A program made the translations under genes and the position numbers. A DNA stretch of 64,000 nt from Psychrobacillus sp. INOP01 (GTDB lineage Bacteria > Bacillota > Bacilli > Bacillales_A > Planococcaceae), in contig NZ_CP073315.1 of the NCBI RefSeq assembly GCF_018140925.1, positions 124,001-188,000 on the forward strand. The letters are read 5' to 3'. Below are positions 1 through 7,474 of the stretch, piece after piece. Within the stretch, counting starts at the first letter, position 1. Every line of letters begins with the position of its first letter. The notes under the pieces were generated by a model. It worked only from the letters and a program-made list of their open reading frames with translations. It was not told where the DNA came from and did no database searches.

Positions 1-183
1 TTCTTTGATAACATAGCCATCGTATTGACGTAAAACAGATTCTAATAATACTTTAATTGAATAAGGAAGGCGTGAAACTTTTGCGATGCCGGCTTCTTCT
101 AATGCTGCTAAACGATAGTAGTTATACTCTTTACCATTTAGAGAAAACGAAGTACGGCTATTGTGTAAATTACTTTTTGCCAT
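1..183 (-). CDS. citB: Aconitate hydratase, N-terminal part (cut by window start)
   Basis: The first 61 codons of a minus-strand gene run off the left edge. The translation starts MAKSNLHNSRTSF and continues through KVSRLPYSIKVLLESVLRQ, which matches the conserved N-terminus of the Bacillus monomeric aconitase CitB/AcnA. That enzyme interconverts citrate and isocitrate in the TCA cycle using a 4Fe-4S cluster; the cluster cysteines lie outside the window. The ATG at 183 has a clear AGGAGG ribosome binding site just upstream. In B. subtilis citB lies close to ccdA-yneI-yneJ-yneK, and the same genes occur at 7.5-10 kb here, which supports the call. CcpC/CodY control is known for B. subtilis citB but I cannot demonstrate operators here. 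Confidence 0.9.
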   Translation of the reverse strand, partial: MAKSNLHNSRTSFSLNGKEYNYYRLAALEEAGIAKVSRLPYSIKVLLESVLRQYDGYVIKE

Positions 184-304
184 TTGTATTCCTCCTAAGA
201 TCTATTGAAAAGTGTCTATCTAGTGACTTTTCTCCACTACTAATCATACTTTAATATACTTGATAAGTAAATTAGATTAAAATTATTATAAGTCATAATT
301 ATTA

Positions 305-802
305 TTAATGACCTTTTATCTTCTCGATTGTATTTTCTAATTGCTTCGCATGTCTCTTTTCGTGTAACCCCGTAAATGCAAACCATTGTATTAAAGGAAC
401 CTGTCCAAAAATAGGATGTTTCAATGATTTTTCTTTTAATATAGAAGGACTGTTGGATTTGTAAAGAGATAGGAGTTCCATTCTTGCTTGGTGCAATTGT
501 GCTTTCATTTCTTCCGTTCTTTTATATTCACTAGACGGTACAGTATGAGTAGGAGCTTTTACTTTAACTATTCGCAATGTAGATAGTTGTATAGGTTTTT
601 TCTTTGCTCTCGGACTCGTTGGATTCGCAAGCTCCTTTTTTATGCCTTTAATAATGGTAAGTTCCATCTTCACTAAATGATCTATAATTTCCTTAGGGGA
701 CCAAGACCCTTCATCTGGTTTTTCATTAAATTGTTCATTCGTTAGTGAATCGATTAGTTGAAACAAGTTCTTTCTTATTTCATTATTTTTTTCTATAAAC
801 AT
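305..802 (-). CDS. DinB/YfiT-superfamily protein (putative metal-dependent)
   Basis: A protein of about 166 residues with the DinB-like four-helix pattern: an N-terminal segment FQLIDSLTNEQFNEKP, the SWSPKEIIDHLVKME motif whose histidine is a metal ligand in this superfamily, and a C-terminal GLHEKRHAKQLE containing the second pair of histidines. Such proteins are usually small cytoplasmic thiol-dependent transferases or of unknown function; no substrate can be deduced. The reading frame extends 14 codons further upstream, but GGAGG lies directly before the ATG at 802, so I use that start. It stands alone, convergent with nothing and upstream of the divergently transcribed yfkAB. Confidence 0.75.
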   Translation of the reverse strand: MFIEKNNEIRKNLFQLIDSLTNEQFNEKPDEGSWSPKEIIDHLVKMELTIIKGIKKELANPTSPRAKKKPIQLSTLRIVKVKAPTHTVPSSEYKRTEEMKAQLHQARMELLSLYKSNSPSILKEKSLKHPIFGQVPLIQWFAFTGLHEKRHAKQLENTIEKIKGH

Positions 803-932
803 ATAATTCCTCCACTCTTTAAGTTGTACTTTTTTTATACCCATTATGAACTACATACAAGCTATTATGTTCTGTTATTTTCTTTTCTCTCCAAATATGC
901 GACAATATATTACTGGAAAGGAAGTTTAAATA

Positions 933-2042
933 ATGATAGAAATGAAAACGATGAATCCAATAAACGATCCGTGGGAAGCATATCGAGACATGGAGCAGTT
1001 TGGAAAACTAACCTTAAGCAATATCGAATTTACGACAACTACTTTATGTAATATGCGCTGTGCGCATTGTGCAGTAGGGTATACATTACAAACGAAAGAC
1101 CCTGATGCAATTCCAATAGAACTAATCCTCCAACGTTTAGAAGAGATTCCTCACTTAAAAACTATTAGTATTACGGGTGGAGAACCTATGCTATCCAAAA
1201 AATCCATTACTAATTACGTTCTCCCCTTGTTAAAGTATGCCCATAATAGAGGCGTTCGTACACAGATGAATTCCAACTTAACCTTAGAGCCTGAACGTTA
1301 CTTACTGATTGCTCCATATTTAGATGTTTTACATATTTCCCATAACTGGGGAACAGTAGATGAATTTGTCGAAACTGGGTTTGCCATGATGGAAAGAAAA
1401 CCAACCTATGAACAGCGAGCAAGCCTATTCCAGCGCATGATAGACAATAGTCGTATGCTTTCTGAGGCTGGTGTAATGGTTTCAGCAGAAACAATGTTGA
1501 ACAAAAAAACACTACCCCATTTAGAGCATATTCATAGGCAAATAGTGGATGAGATGAAATGTGCTCGCCATGAAATTCACCCTATGTACCCTTCCGATTT
1601 CGCTAGCGCATTAACGACACTAACATTAGAAGAAACGCATAAAGCAATTGAACAAATACTAGATTTTCGTGATGAAAATGTGTGGATGTTATTTGGAACA
1701 TTACCTTTTTATCCTTGCAGTCAAGATGAAAAAAGTATTCAATTATTAGAACGACTACGCCAAACAAAAAACGTTTCTACAAGAAATGACCCAGATGGTC
1801 GATCGCGACTTAATGTTAACATATTTACTGGCGAGGTTATTGTCACTGATTTCGGAGATGCACCAGCTCTAGGCAATATACAATCAGATTCTCTTCCAGC
1901 AATTTTCGATAAGTGGTTAGATACTCCTCTTTCGAAATCACTTAATTGTCATTGTCCTGCTGTTAAATGCTTAGGACCAAATATTTTAGTGAAAAATATG
2001 TATTATAAAGAGGAACAGTTTCTTAGTGGGTCTGTTAAATAA
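933..2042 (+). CDS. yfkAB: Radical SAM/CxCxxxxC motif protein YfkAB
   Basis: A 369-residue radical SAM enzyme. The 4Fe-4S/SAM motif CxxxCxxC is at C39, C43 and C46 (sequence CNMRCAHC), followed by the GGEP SAM-binding motif near residue 80. The C-terminus carries CHCPAVKC, the CxCxxxxC motif (C339, C341, C346) that defines the YfkAB family and probably binds an auxiliary iron-sulfur cluster. In B. subtilis the corresponding reading frame is annotated as yfkA/yfkB; here it is one intact gene. The ATG at 933 is preceded by GGAAG. Substrate unknown; the family is conserved in Bacillales. A strong terminator follows the stop codon, so it is monocistronic. Confidence 0.88.
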   Translation: MIEMKTMNPINDPWEAYRDMEQFGKLTLSNIEFTTTTLCNMRCAHCAVGYTLQTKDPDAIPIELILQRLEEIPHLKTISITGGEPMLSKKSITNYVLPLLKYAHNRGVRTQMNSNLTLEPERYLLIAPYLDVLHISHNWGTVDEFVETGFAMMERKPTYEQRASLFQRMIDNSRMLSEAGVMVSAETMLNKKTLPHLEHIHRQIVDEMKCARHEIHPMYPSDFASALTTLTLEETHKAIEQILDFRDENVWMLFGTLPFYPCSQDEKSIQLLERLRQTKNVSTRNDPDGRSRLNVNIFTGEVIVTDFGDAPALGNIQSDSLPAIFDKWLDTPLSKSLNCHCPAVKCLGPNILVKNMYYKEEQFLSGSVK

Positions 2043-2044
2043 GA

Positions 2045-2083
2045 AAAATGCCCTGCATGTTATAAAGGCATGCAGGGCATTTT
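2045..2083 (+). terminator. Intrinsic terminator of yfkAB
   Basis: Starts three bases after the yfkAB stop codon. Stem AAAATGCCCTGCATG pairs perfectly with CATGCAGGGCATTTT around a 9-nt loop, with A and T runs on both sides. Confidence 0.88.
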
Positions 2084-2121
2084 AAAAAGGATATGTTTAC
2101 ATAAATATATTAATTGCTACA

Positions 2122-2154
2122 GTTTAAAGGGCAGCTGCAAACTGCCCTTTAAAC
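2122..2154 (-). terminator. Perfect 13-bp hairpin, terminator of the downstream small gene
   Basis: GTTTAAAGGGCAG and CTGCCCTTTAAAC form a perfect stem with a 7-nt loop. It lies five bases after the stop codon of the 35-codon minus-strand gene and is its likely terminator, though no long T-run follows. Confidence 0.6.
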
Positions 2155-2159
2155 AAATA

Positions 2160-2267
2160 TTAATGAACGAAGAAAAAATCAATTGTTAAATTTAAAATAA
2201 TTATTGTATGGAGAATTGCTAAAAATACTCCCTGCTTATTTAGCCTTTTAGTAATGCGAATATCCAT
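2160..2267 (-). CDS. Small membrane peptide (35 aa), unrecognised
   Basis: A short reading frame, MDIRITKRLNKQG followed by a single hydrophobic segment of about 18 residues (VFLAILHTIIILNLTIDFFF) and a VH end. The ATG at 2267 has a well placed GGGAGTGGAG ribosome binding site, and a perfect 13-bp hairpin lies just after the stop codon. The basic N-terminus before the hydrophobic stretch suggests a single-pass inner membrane peptide with the N-terminus in the cytoplasm. I do not recognise the family. The ribosome binding site, hydrophobic pattern and terminator together argue for a real gene rather than chance. Confidence 0.6.
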   Translation of the reverse strand: MDIRITKRLNKQGVFLAILHTIIILNLTIDFFFVH

Positions 2268-2409
2268 GTTCTCCACTCCCTTTTTTCAAAATTATAATAC
2301 AACGAACCGTGAAATGCAAAATATTTCGAAAAATTAAAATAAAAATTTTGCAAGATATTTTGCTGTTTTACTTCATACCAAAAGTAGTTAAAGAGGAGGA
2401 GATTCATTC

Positions 2410-2666
2410 GTGAAAAAGGTGTTATTAGTTATTGGCTAGACAGTAGACTTTGTCTCAGATGAAGCGAGCTAAAAATTGAGGAAGTCCATTTAGTTGAAGT
2501 TTGTACAGATATTTGTATTCTTCACACTTCGGTAGATGCTTACAACTTAGGTTATGAAATTGTTGGATATAAAGATGCTGTGGCAAGCTTCAATTCCTCC
2601 GGTCACGAATTGGCTTTCGGCCATTTTTCCAGCTCATTAGGTGCAAGAGTTCTAAAAAATAATTGA
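2410..2666 (+). pseudogene. Decayed nicotinamidase/cysteine hydrolase (PncA-like)
   Basis: A GTG start with a strong AGAGGAGGAG site begins KKVLLVIG and then meets a stop codon. After further stops the frame resumes as LVEVCTDICILHTSVDAYN and ends SFNSSGHELAFGHFSSSLGARV. This is the C-terminal third of isochorismatase-like nicotinamidases, including the catalytic cysteine segment (CTDICILHT). The remnant is about 257 bases, against roughly 550 for an intact gene, so the central region with the metal-binding residues has been deleted. Non-functional. Confidence 0.8.
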
Positions 2667-2742
2667 CATAGGTTTAATATTACTTATGGATGGATATATA
2701 AAGAGTGTGACGCAATAATTCATTTATAAGGAGATGGAAAAA

Positions 2743-2994
2743 ATGGGATTCATTTTATACTTAATAATCGGTGGTATCATCGGTTGGTTAGCAGGACTTA
2801 TTTTAGGTAAAGATATACCAGGAGGAATTATCGGTAACATTATCGCAGGTATCATCGGTGCATGGATCGGCGGATTAATATTCCCTGACATGGGTCCAGT
2901 TATCTGGGATATGGCAATTATTCCAGCATTGATCGGTGCAATTATCTTAGTATTAGTATTAAGCTTTATTTTAAAAGCTATGCGCAAAGCTTAA
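2743..2994 (+). CDS. GlsB/YeaQ/YmgE-family stress response membrane protein
   Basis: 83 residues, nearly all hydrophobic and glycine-rich, with three predicted membrane helices. The pattern IIGGIIGWLAGLILG, then GIIGNIIAGIIGAWIGG, is the hallmark of the transglycosylase-associated (GlsB/YeaQ/YmgE) family. These are small inner-membrane proteins linked to general stress; their molecular role is unknown. An ATG three codons upstream directly abuts AAGGAG, whereas the ATG at 2743 has ideal spacing, so I chose the latter. A terminator follows. Confidence 0.85.
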   Translation: MGFILYLIIGGIIGWLAGLILGKDIPGGIIGNIIAGIIGAWIGGLIFPDMGPVIWDMAIIPALIGAIILVLVLSFILKAMRKA

Positions 2995-3000
2995 TAATCC

Positions 3001-3039
3001 AAAAAGAGGAAGTGCTCATTGTGAGTACTTCCTTTTTTT
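3001..3039 (+). terminator. Intrinsic terminator after glsB-like gene
   Basis: GGAAGTGCTC / GAGTACTTCC stem (one G-U pair), 5-nt loop, flanked by AAAAAGA and a run of seven T. Confidence 0.85.
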
Positions 3040-3065
3040 GATGAAAGTATAAAATTTTCTGTTCC

Positions 3066-3215
3066 AGATAGGACCTACTAAATAATACTGCTGATTTGCG
3101 TTTCAGATGGACGCTTTCCGTGGCGTTGCCTCAGCCTCCTCGCTGCGTGGTCTTCGCCTAAAGCTTTTCCCACTGGAGTCCCACCTAGCACTACAATCAA
3201 TATAGTAAGTAGTAC
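3066..3215. repeat. GC-rich intergenic repeat of a type common in Planococcaceae
   Basis: About 150 bases, far richer in G+C than the flanks, with a core CTTTCCGTGGCGTTGCCTCA followed by CCTCCTCGCTGCG and GGTCTTCGCCT. Imperfect inverted ends (CTACTAAATA versus TATAGTAAGTAG) bound it. I recall similar elements scattered between genes in Lysinibacillus/Psychrobacillus-type genomes. It has no reading frame and is probably a non-autonomous mobile repeat. It occupies most of the 307-base gap between the glsB-like gene and the transglycosylase. Confidence 0.55.
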
Positions 3216-3301
3216 CCAACAAATAGATTTGGCATAGCATATCGCTAAGACGACAGAATTAGTTTAAGTAAATGTAATGAAAATGATTCTATAAAGGTTT
3301 C

Positions 3302-3970
3302 CTAATTTCCAGGAGAGTATGCTGCTTGAATTTCTTTTAACTGATTTTCATACAAATTATAAAAATGCAGGACGTCCTTCACATATTTTTCACTATGATT
3401 ATAATTGAAAATAGCTTTTTCAATTTCACCATCAGCGGCACCGCTTGCTGCGAGATAATTGGCTGCACTGTATATAGCATCCTCTAAATCGTATGGATCA
3501 GCTTTACCGTCATTATTAGCATCTACCCCATATCCACCATACTTTTCGATAATTGCTGGATTTATCTTATCCTTTTCAGGAATCTCTCCTTTTCCCAATC
3601 CCCCACAACTGGGGTGTGACCATCCTACAAAAGTACAAGGCATAAATTGCAAATGTCCTTCAGCTCCGGCTGGTGAAAGTAATGGGTCCATTGTCGAAAA
3701 TCTAGTCTCAATACGATGATGAGCAGCTAGTAATGTCCAGGGGACACCATAATTTTCTTCTGCTTTTTTATACAAATCAATATATTCGGTAGGCACATCC
3801 AATTTGGCTGTGCTCTTTTGAACCGTTTCTGCCCATTCTTGTACAATGGGTATTTTTATTAACTCTTTCCACCCTATAATTGCCAGTATATAGATTGTTA
3901 TGGTAAATGGAAGTAGTAATACAATCATCCAAACCTTTGATTTATAAGATATCCCTTTTTGTTTCTTCAT
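3302..3970 (-). CDS. Membrane-anchored lytic transglycosylase-like protein
   Basis: 222 residues. One N-terminal membrane anchor (residues about 13-35) is followed by an extracytoplasmic lysozyme-fold domain. YGVPWTLLAAHHRIETRFS contains the expected catalytic glutamate, and SPAGAEGHLQFMPCTFVGW is the typical SLT substrate-binding segment. A DANNDGKADPYDLEDAIYSAANYLA stretch resembles a short calcium-loop and the conserved AANYLA helix. It probably cleaves peptidoglycan glycan strands, as in phage or conjugation-associated transglycosylases, although nothing phage-like is nearby. It lies 18 bases downstream of the EAL gene on the same strand and may be co-transcribed. Confidence 0.8.
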   Translation of the reverse strand: MKKQKGISYKSKVWMIVLLLPFTITIYILAIIGWKELIKIPIVQEWAETVQKSTAKLDVPTEYIDLYKKAEENYGVPWTLLAAHHRIETRFSTMDPLLSPAGAEGHLQFMPCTFVGWSHPSCGGLGKGEIPEKDKINPAIIEKYGGYGVDANNDGKADPYDLEDAIYSAANYLAASGAADGEIEKAIFNYNHSEKYVKDVLHFYNLYENQLKEIQAAYSPGN

Positions 3971-3987
3971 CTACTTATTCACCTATT

Positions 3988-5475
3988 CTACTTATAGTAC
4001 TTAATAAGATTATCTAATGTTAAAGGTTTACTGAAATAATATCCTTGTAGATAATGACAGTCCATTTCCCTCAAACTAGCCACTTGGAAGAGATTTTCTA
4101 CTCCTTCAGCCAAAATCTTCATATCTAAGTTATGTGCCAGAGAAATGATGGATTGAACAATTGCCTTTGTTCTAATTTTTTCAATAGACTGTGTAAAGCT
4201 CTGGTCTATTTTAATAATATTTACCGGAAGCAATTCTAAATATTTAAACGAAGAATAACCTGTCCCAAAATCATCAATTGCAATTTGAAAGCCAAATTTT
4301 CGTAACTCATGCAATGATTCAATGACAAAATCAGTATACTCCATAATGATGGATTCAGTAATTTCTAGAACTATTTTAGCTGGATCTATATTTGTTTCTT
4401 TAATAATTTGTTTTGTTCGAGCTATATAATCTTTTTGATAAAATTGTCTGGCTGATACATTCACACTAAAGTCTAATTCTTTACCGAGGGATTCTTCAAT
4501 TATTGGAATGTTAATACAAGTTTCCCGTAAAACTAAGTCACCGATTTCTATTATTAATCCACTTTTTTCGGCAACAGGTATAAACTCTCCTGGTGAAATA
4601 AACTGCTCCTCGTGAACCCAACGAATAAGTGTTTCTACTCCAATAATCTGATGTGTGTTAGTGGCAATCTGTGGTTGGAAGTTAAGAAATAACTCTTGTT
4701 TCTCTATTGCGTACTTTAAACCTTCTTCTAAATATAATTCTCTATTTGCTTTGTCAGATAATTCTTTACGATACCTTACGTGGGTTAACCCGCCATTTTT
4801 CTTTGCCTCTTCGGCTGCAATTTCGGCAAAACGCAATAGTTCAGAGCTCTTTGTCGTATCCTCAGGGTAATGAACTGAACCAATACTAATATGATTCACT
4901 ATTTCATTACCTGCTATATGTATCGGAGCGGAGGTTTCTGCTAGTAAGCTATTTACAAACAAGTCCACTTCATGATCCGATTTATTCTTCAAAACAACAA
5001 CAAATTCATCTGCAACCCACCTAGATATAATATCTGAGAATCTAATATGGGAATTATCACGTAATGTGTCTGAGACCTTCTTTAATACAATGTCCCCTAT
5101 TTCATGTCCGTATAAGTCATTAATCATCTTAAATCGATCAAAATCGATAAATAACAAATGAAATCTTTCTTCATTCTGTAATATCATTGTTAGATTCTTC
5201 TGCAAGGAGCTCCTATTTTGAAGCCCGGTTAAATCATCCACATATTCCTTCGCGATCAGGTCATTTTGAACACTCCAGGATTGCTTCATCAAATACAAAA
5301 GTAAAAGTGCACTTAAGCTTATATAAATAATACCTTTCATCATCGATATAAACATACTTTCTGGGAAAAATCTAAATAATAATACATCAGATAATAATAT
5401 CCAAAACAAACTAATTATTATATAAATAATTACAATACGAAACGATATTTTTCGATATGTTTTTTTCACCGTCAT
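3988..5475 (-). CDS. GGDEF-EAL protein, probable c-di-GMP phosphodiesterase
   Basis: About 495 residues: two N-terminal membrane helices (residues about 13-65), a GGDEF domain starting at DDLTGLQNRSSL, and a C-terminal EAL domain. The GGDEF signature is degenerate (RWVADEF, residues about 152-158), so cyclase activity is unlikely. The EAL domain keeps its key motifs: ETLIRW (E near residue 281), the asparagine of VNVSARQF, LEITES, IDDFGTGYSS, KIDQSF and AEGVE. It should hydrolyse c-di-GMP to pGpG at the membrane, with the degenerate GGDEF possibly as a GTP sensor. The ATG at 5475 has AAGGTGGTG upstream; a GTG two codons earlier is less well placed. Confidence 0.88.
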   Translation of the reverse strand: MTVKKTYRKISFRIVIIYIIISLFWILLSDVLLFRFFPESMFISMMKGIIYISLSALLLLYLMKQSWSVQNDLIAKEYVDDLTGLQNRSSLQKNLTMILQNEERFHLLFIDFDRFKMINDLYGHEIGDIVLKKVSDTLRDNSHIRFSDIISRWVADEFVVVLKNKSDHEVDLFVNSLLAETSAPIHIAGNEIVNHISIGSVHYPEDTTKSSELLRFAEIAAEEAKKNGGLTHVRYRKELSDKANRELYLEEGLKYAIEKQELFLNFQPQIATNTHQIIGVETLIRWVHEEQFISPGEFIPVAEKSGLIIEIGDLVLRETCINIPIIEESLGKELDFSVNVSARQFYQKDYIARTKQIIKETNIDPAKIVLEITESIIMEYTDFVIESLHELRKFGFQIAIDDFGTGYSSFKYLELLPVNIIKIDQSFTQSIEKIRTKAIVQSIISLAHNLDMKILAEGVENLFQVASLREMDCHYLQGYYFSKPLTLDNLIKYYK

Positions 5476-5608
5476 AAGCACACCACCTTGTATTTATTTA
5501 TAAAAACAATAGCACAAATTCACTATAAACAATAGTGCAAATGAAGAAAATGTCGTTATATACAAAGTATTGAATTTTTTGTAGGATGTTAGTATGGAGG
5601 TGAAAAAT

Positions 5609-5986
5609 ATGTGGAAAGACTTTAAAGAGTTTGCCTTTAAAGGTAATGTGCTAGATTTAGCTATTGCGGTTGTAATTGGTACAGCTTTTGGAAAAATTGT
5701 TACTTCATTAGTTGAACATATTATCATGCCTACTATTGGTTTACTACTTCCTAGTGGGAAGTTTTCTTCTTTACATTATAAAGAAATTTTATTCGGAAAT
5801 TTTATACAATCCGTTTTTGATTTTTTAGTTATCGCTTTTGCTATTTTTATGTTTATTCGATTATTATCTAAATTTAAACGTAAAGAGGATGTTGTGGAAG
5901 TTACGAAAGAAGCTCCTCCTGTTGATTCTAAAGAAGTATTATTGGAAGAAATTAGAGATTTATTGAAAAAACAAAATAACTTATAA
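5609..5986 (+). CDS. mscL: Large-conductance mechanosensitive channel MscL
   Basis: 125 residues. The N-terminal helix [20 protein letters not shown] is followed by TM1 with [21 protein letters not shown], then TM2 ([17 protein letters not shown]) and a charged cytoplasmic helix ending [12 protein letters not shown]; all are diagnostic of MscL. It forms a pentameric channel that opens on membrane tension and protects against hypo-osmotic shock. The start at 5609 fits TATGGAGGTGAAAAAT upstream; an ATG 15 bases earlier is part of the ribosome binding site. It is divergent from the EAL gene and convergent with the Sco gene. Confidence 0.95.
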   Translation: MWKDFKEFAFKGNVLDLAIAVVIGTAFGKIVTSLVEHIIMPTIGLLLPSGKFSSLHYKEILFGNFIQSVFDFLVIAFAIFMFIRLLSKFKRKEDVVEVTKEAPPVDSKEVLLEEIRDLLKKQNNL

Positions 5987-5988
5987 AA

Positions 5989-6019
5989 AAATCAGCCTCT
6001 CCATTGGAAAGGCTGATTT
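5989..6019. terminator. Bidirectional terminator between mscL and sco
   Basis: AATCAGCCT/AGGCTGATT stem with an inner TCC/GGA extension, A-run before and T-run after. It lies between two convergent genes. Confidence 0.85.
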
Positions 6020-6610
6020 TTATTTTCCATCTTCAATTAATGTTTCAACATCAATTACAATTTCCTCTTTTGGTACATCTGTATTACCACTATAGTTTTT
6101 TACAACTACACCATTTTGGTCTACTAAATAGAACGATGTGCCATGAATAACCTGGTTTGTATTCGGATCATCTCGAACTAAGGTTTTAAACGAGTCTGCT
6201 GCAAAGCCACTAATGTGTTCTTGTGTATAGCCAGTTAAGAGTTCCCATTTGCTTTCATCTACTACATCGTAATTTCCGATGTATTCCTGAAGTTTATCTG
6301 GGGTATCAACTTCTGGGTCTACACTAAATGCAACAATTTTGTAATCCTCTATACCCTTTTCACTTAACATCGCTTGAATGTCACTCATATTGAATGTCAT
6401 TGGAGGACATACTGTTTCACAATTTGTGAAAATAAAGGTCGACAACCATACTGTGCCTTTTAAATCTTCTAAAGATACCGTTTCTCCACGCTGGTTATCA
6501 TATTCAAAATCGGAAACTTCCCAGTTTGTCTGTGCTTCAAAATTACCACTGCTTCCGCAGCCAACAAGAACAAATAAGGAAATAAATAAAACAACAAATA
6601 ATTTTTTCAT
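6020..6610 (-). CDS. ypmQ: SCO1/SenC-family copper lipoprotein
   Basis: 196 residues with a lipoprotein signal (LFVLVGCGSS, lipidated Cys18). The thioredoxin-like domain holds the copper site CETVC (Cys64, Cys68) and the third ligand His156 in QVIHGTSFYLVD. BsSco (YpmQ) delivers copper or electrons to the CuA centre of cytochrome c oxidase on the outer membrane face. Its position near the cytochrome c maturation genes ccdABC is consistent with respiration. Monocistronic, sharing a terminator with mscL. Confidence 0.88.
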   Translation of the reverse strand: MKKLFVVLFISLFVLVGCGSSGNFEAQTNWEVSDFEYDNQRGETVSLEDLKGTVWLSTFIFTNCETVCPPMTFNMSDIQAMLSEKGIEDYKIVAFSVDPEVDTPDKLQEYIGNYDVVDESKWELLTGYTQEHISGFAADSFKTLVRDDPNTNQVIHGTSFYLVDQNGVVVKNYSGNTDVPKEEIVIDVETLIEDGK

Positions 6611-6714
6611 TCATGAGACCTCGCTTTTCTCTTCATAGCCTAATCTTAGCGAAACAAGTTTCGACCTTCAACTACATTGTCTTATTTAATTCAACAGTTT
6701 TGTGAATAAATGAT

Positions 6715-6837
6715 CTAATTTAGCGATAACAGTACGTTTTTTATTTCTTCTAGTTTTGTTTCCACTCGGTGCATCAAATAAAATGACACAAAGATTGGAA
6801 AACCTATATCTTGAATTACACTTAGCCATTGCTCCAT
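6715..6837 (-). CDS. YvrJ-family small protein (40 aa)
   Basis: MEQWLSVIQDIGFPIFVSFY followed by LMHRVETKLEEIKNVLLSLN. This matches the YvrJ pattern: a short amphipathic start, the IGNVGFPI-like membrane segment, and the Y-L-x-R-x-E-x-K-L-E tail. An in-frame ATG five codons upstream (6852) is possible. It lies downstream of the DUF2922 and DUF1659 genes on the same strand, the usual neighbours of this family in Bacillales. A terminator-like hairpin stands between, so read-through or an own promoter is needed. Function unknown. Confidence 0.75.
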   Translation of the reverse strand: MEQWLSVIQDIGFPIFVSFYLMHRVETKLEEIKNVLLSLN

Positions 6838-6870
6838 ATTATTCACATCCATCCATTTTTATTCTTTTAA

Positions 6871-6898
6871 AAAGACTCTCCTTTTCGGGAGAGTCTTT
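6871..6898 (-). terminator. Intrinsic terminator after DUF2922 gene
   Basis: AAAGACTCTCC / GGAGAGTCTTT perfect 11-bp stem with a 6-nt loop, AT-rich flanks. Confidence 0.8.
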
Positions 6899-6904
6899 AG
6901 AGTG

Positions 6905-7117
6905 TTAAATAATTTCGGTAACTGTGCGGTCTACTACCTTGGCACTTTTAAAAACAGCCAAAGGAGATCCATCTGATTGAAACGCATTACTTGCAATAAT
7001 TGCTTGCATTCCTGTTTGAATTTCCGTTCCTGTTAGATTGCTTTTCGGTTCATCTACTGATATTGTGACATTCTTTCCAAGTGCTGTTTCAAACTGTAGC
7101 TGTAGTGTTTTAGTCAT
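6905..7117 (-). CDS. DUF2922 family protein
   Basis: 70 residues. LQLQFETALGKNVTISVDEP, then LTGTEIQTGMQAIIASNAF and a TVTEII end are typical of DUF2922, a small beta-rich family of unknown function found beside DUF1659. AAAGGAGACAGGAGAAA precedes the ATG. It forms a two-gene unit with the DUF1659 gene 24 bases upstream. Confidence 0.85.
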   Translation of the reverse strand: MTKTLQLQFETALGKNVTISVDEPKSNLTGTEIQTGMQAIIASNAFQSDGSPLAVFKSAKVVDRTVTEII

Positions 7118-7141
7118 TTTCTCCTGTCTCCTTTCTAGTTA

Positions 7142-7357
7142 TTAGATTACTTGCATCGTTTCAATCTTTTCTGCTCCGATGTATGGTCTCTCGGAAAATG
7201 AACTAAGTGTTGTAGCAACAGTATCAAGTTGGTCTGCTGTTAAATTTGACCGAACATTACGATAAGATTTTGACTTTGTTATCATCTTACCGTCTTCGGT
7301 TACCTCTCCTTCGAAAATGAGTTTTAAAACTGCATGCTTATACTCTAGGTTTGCCAT
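7142..7357 (-). CDS. DUF1659 family protein
   Basis: 71 residues starting MANLEYKHAVLKLIFEG. The pattern of a conserved aliphatic strand, then KMITKSKSYRNVRSNLTADQ, matches DUF1659. Function unknown. The frame is open seven codons further upstream, but that stretch is the AAAGGAGGGG ribosome binding site itself, so the ATG at 7357 is the start. First gene of the DUF1659-DUF2922-YvrJ group. Confidence 0.85.
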   Translation of the reverse strand: MANLEYKHAVLKLIFEGEVTEDGKMITKSKSYRNVRSNLTADQLDTVATTLSSFSERPYIGAEKIETMQVI

Positions 7358-7474
7358 ATGTGTATCCCCTCCTTTCAATTACTAAATAGAACTTTTTTAA
7401 AAGAAAGTATACATGGAGGATGAAATATTTTACGGAACAACTTATACTGAATATAAGAGAATGAGGTGAATAGT

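Noticed and set aside
57-254. Plus-strand frame over the citB start
   Set aside because: It is antisense to the conserved aconitase N-terminus and spans its ribosome binding site.
2724-2987. Minus-strand frame opposite the GlsB-like gene
   Set aside because: Low-complexity mirror of a glycine/isoleucine-rich gene, no ribosome binding site.
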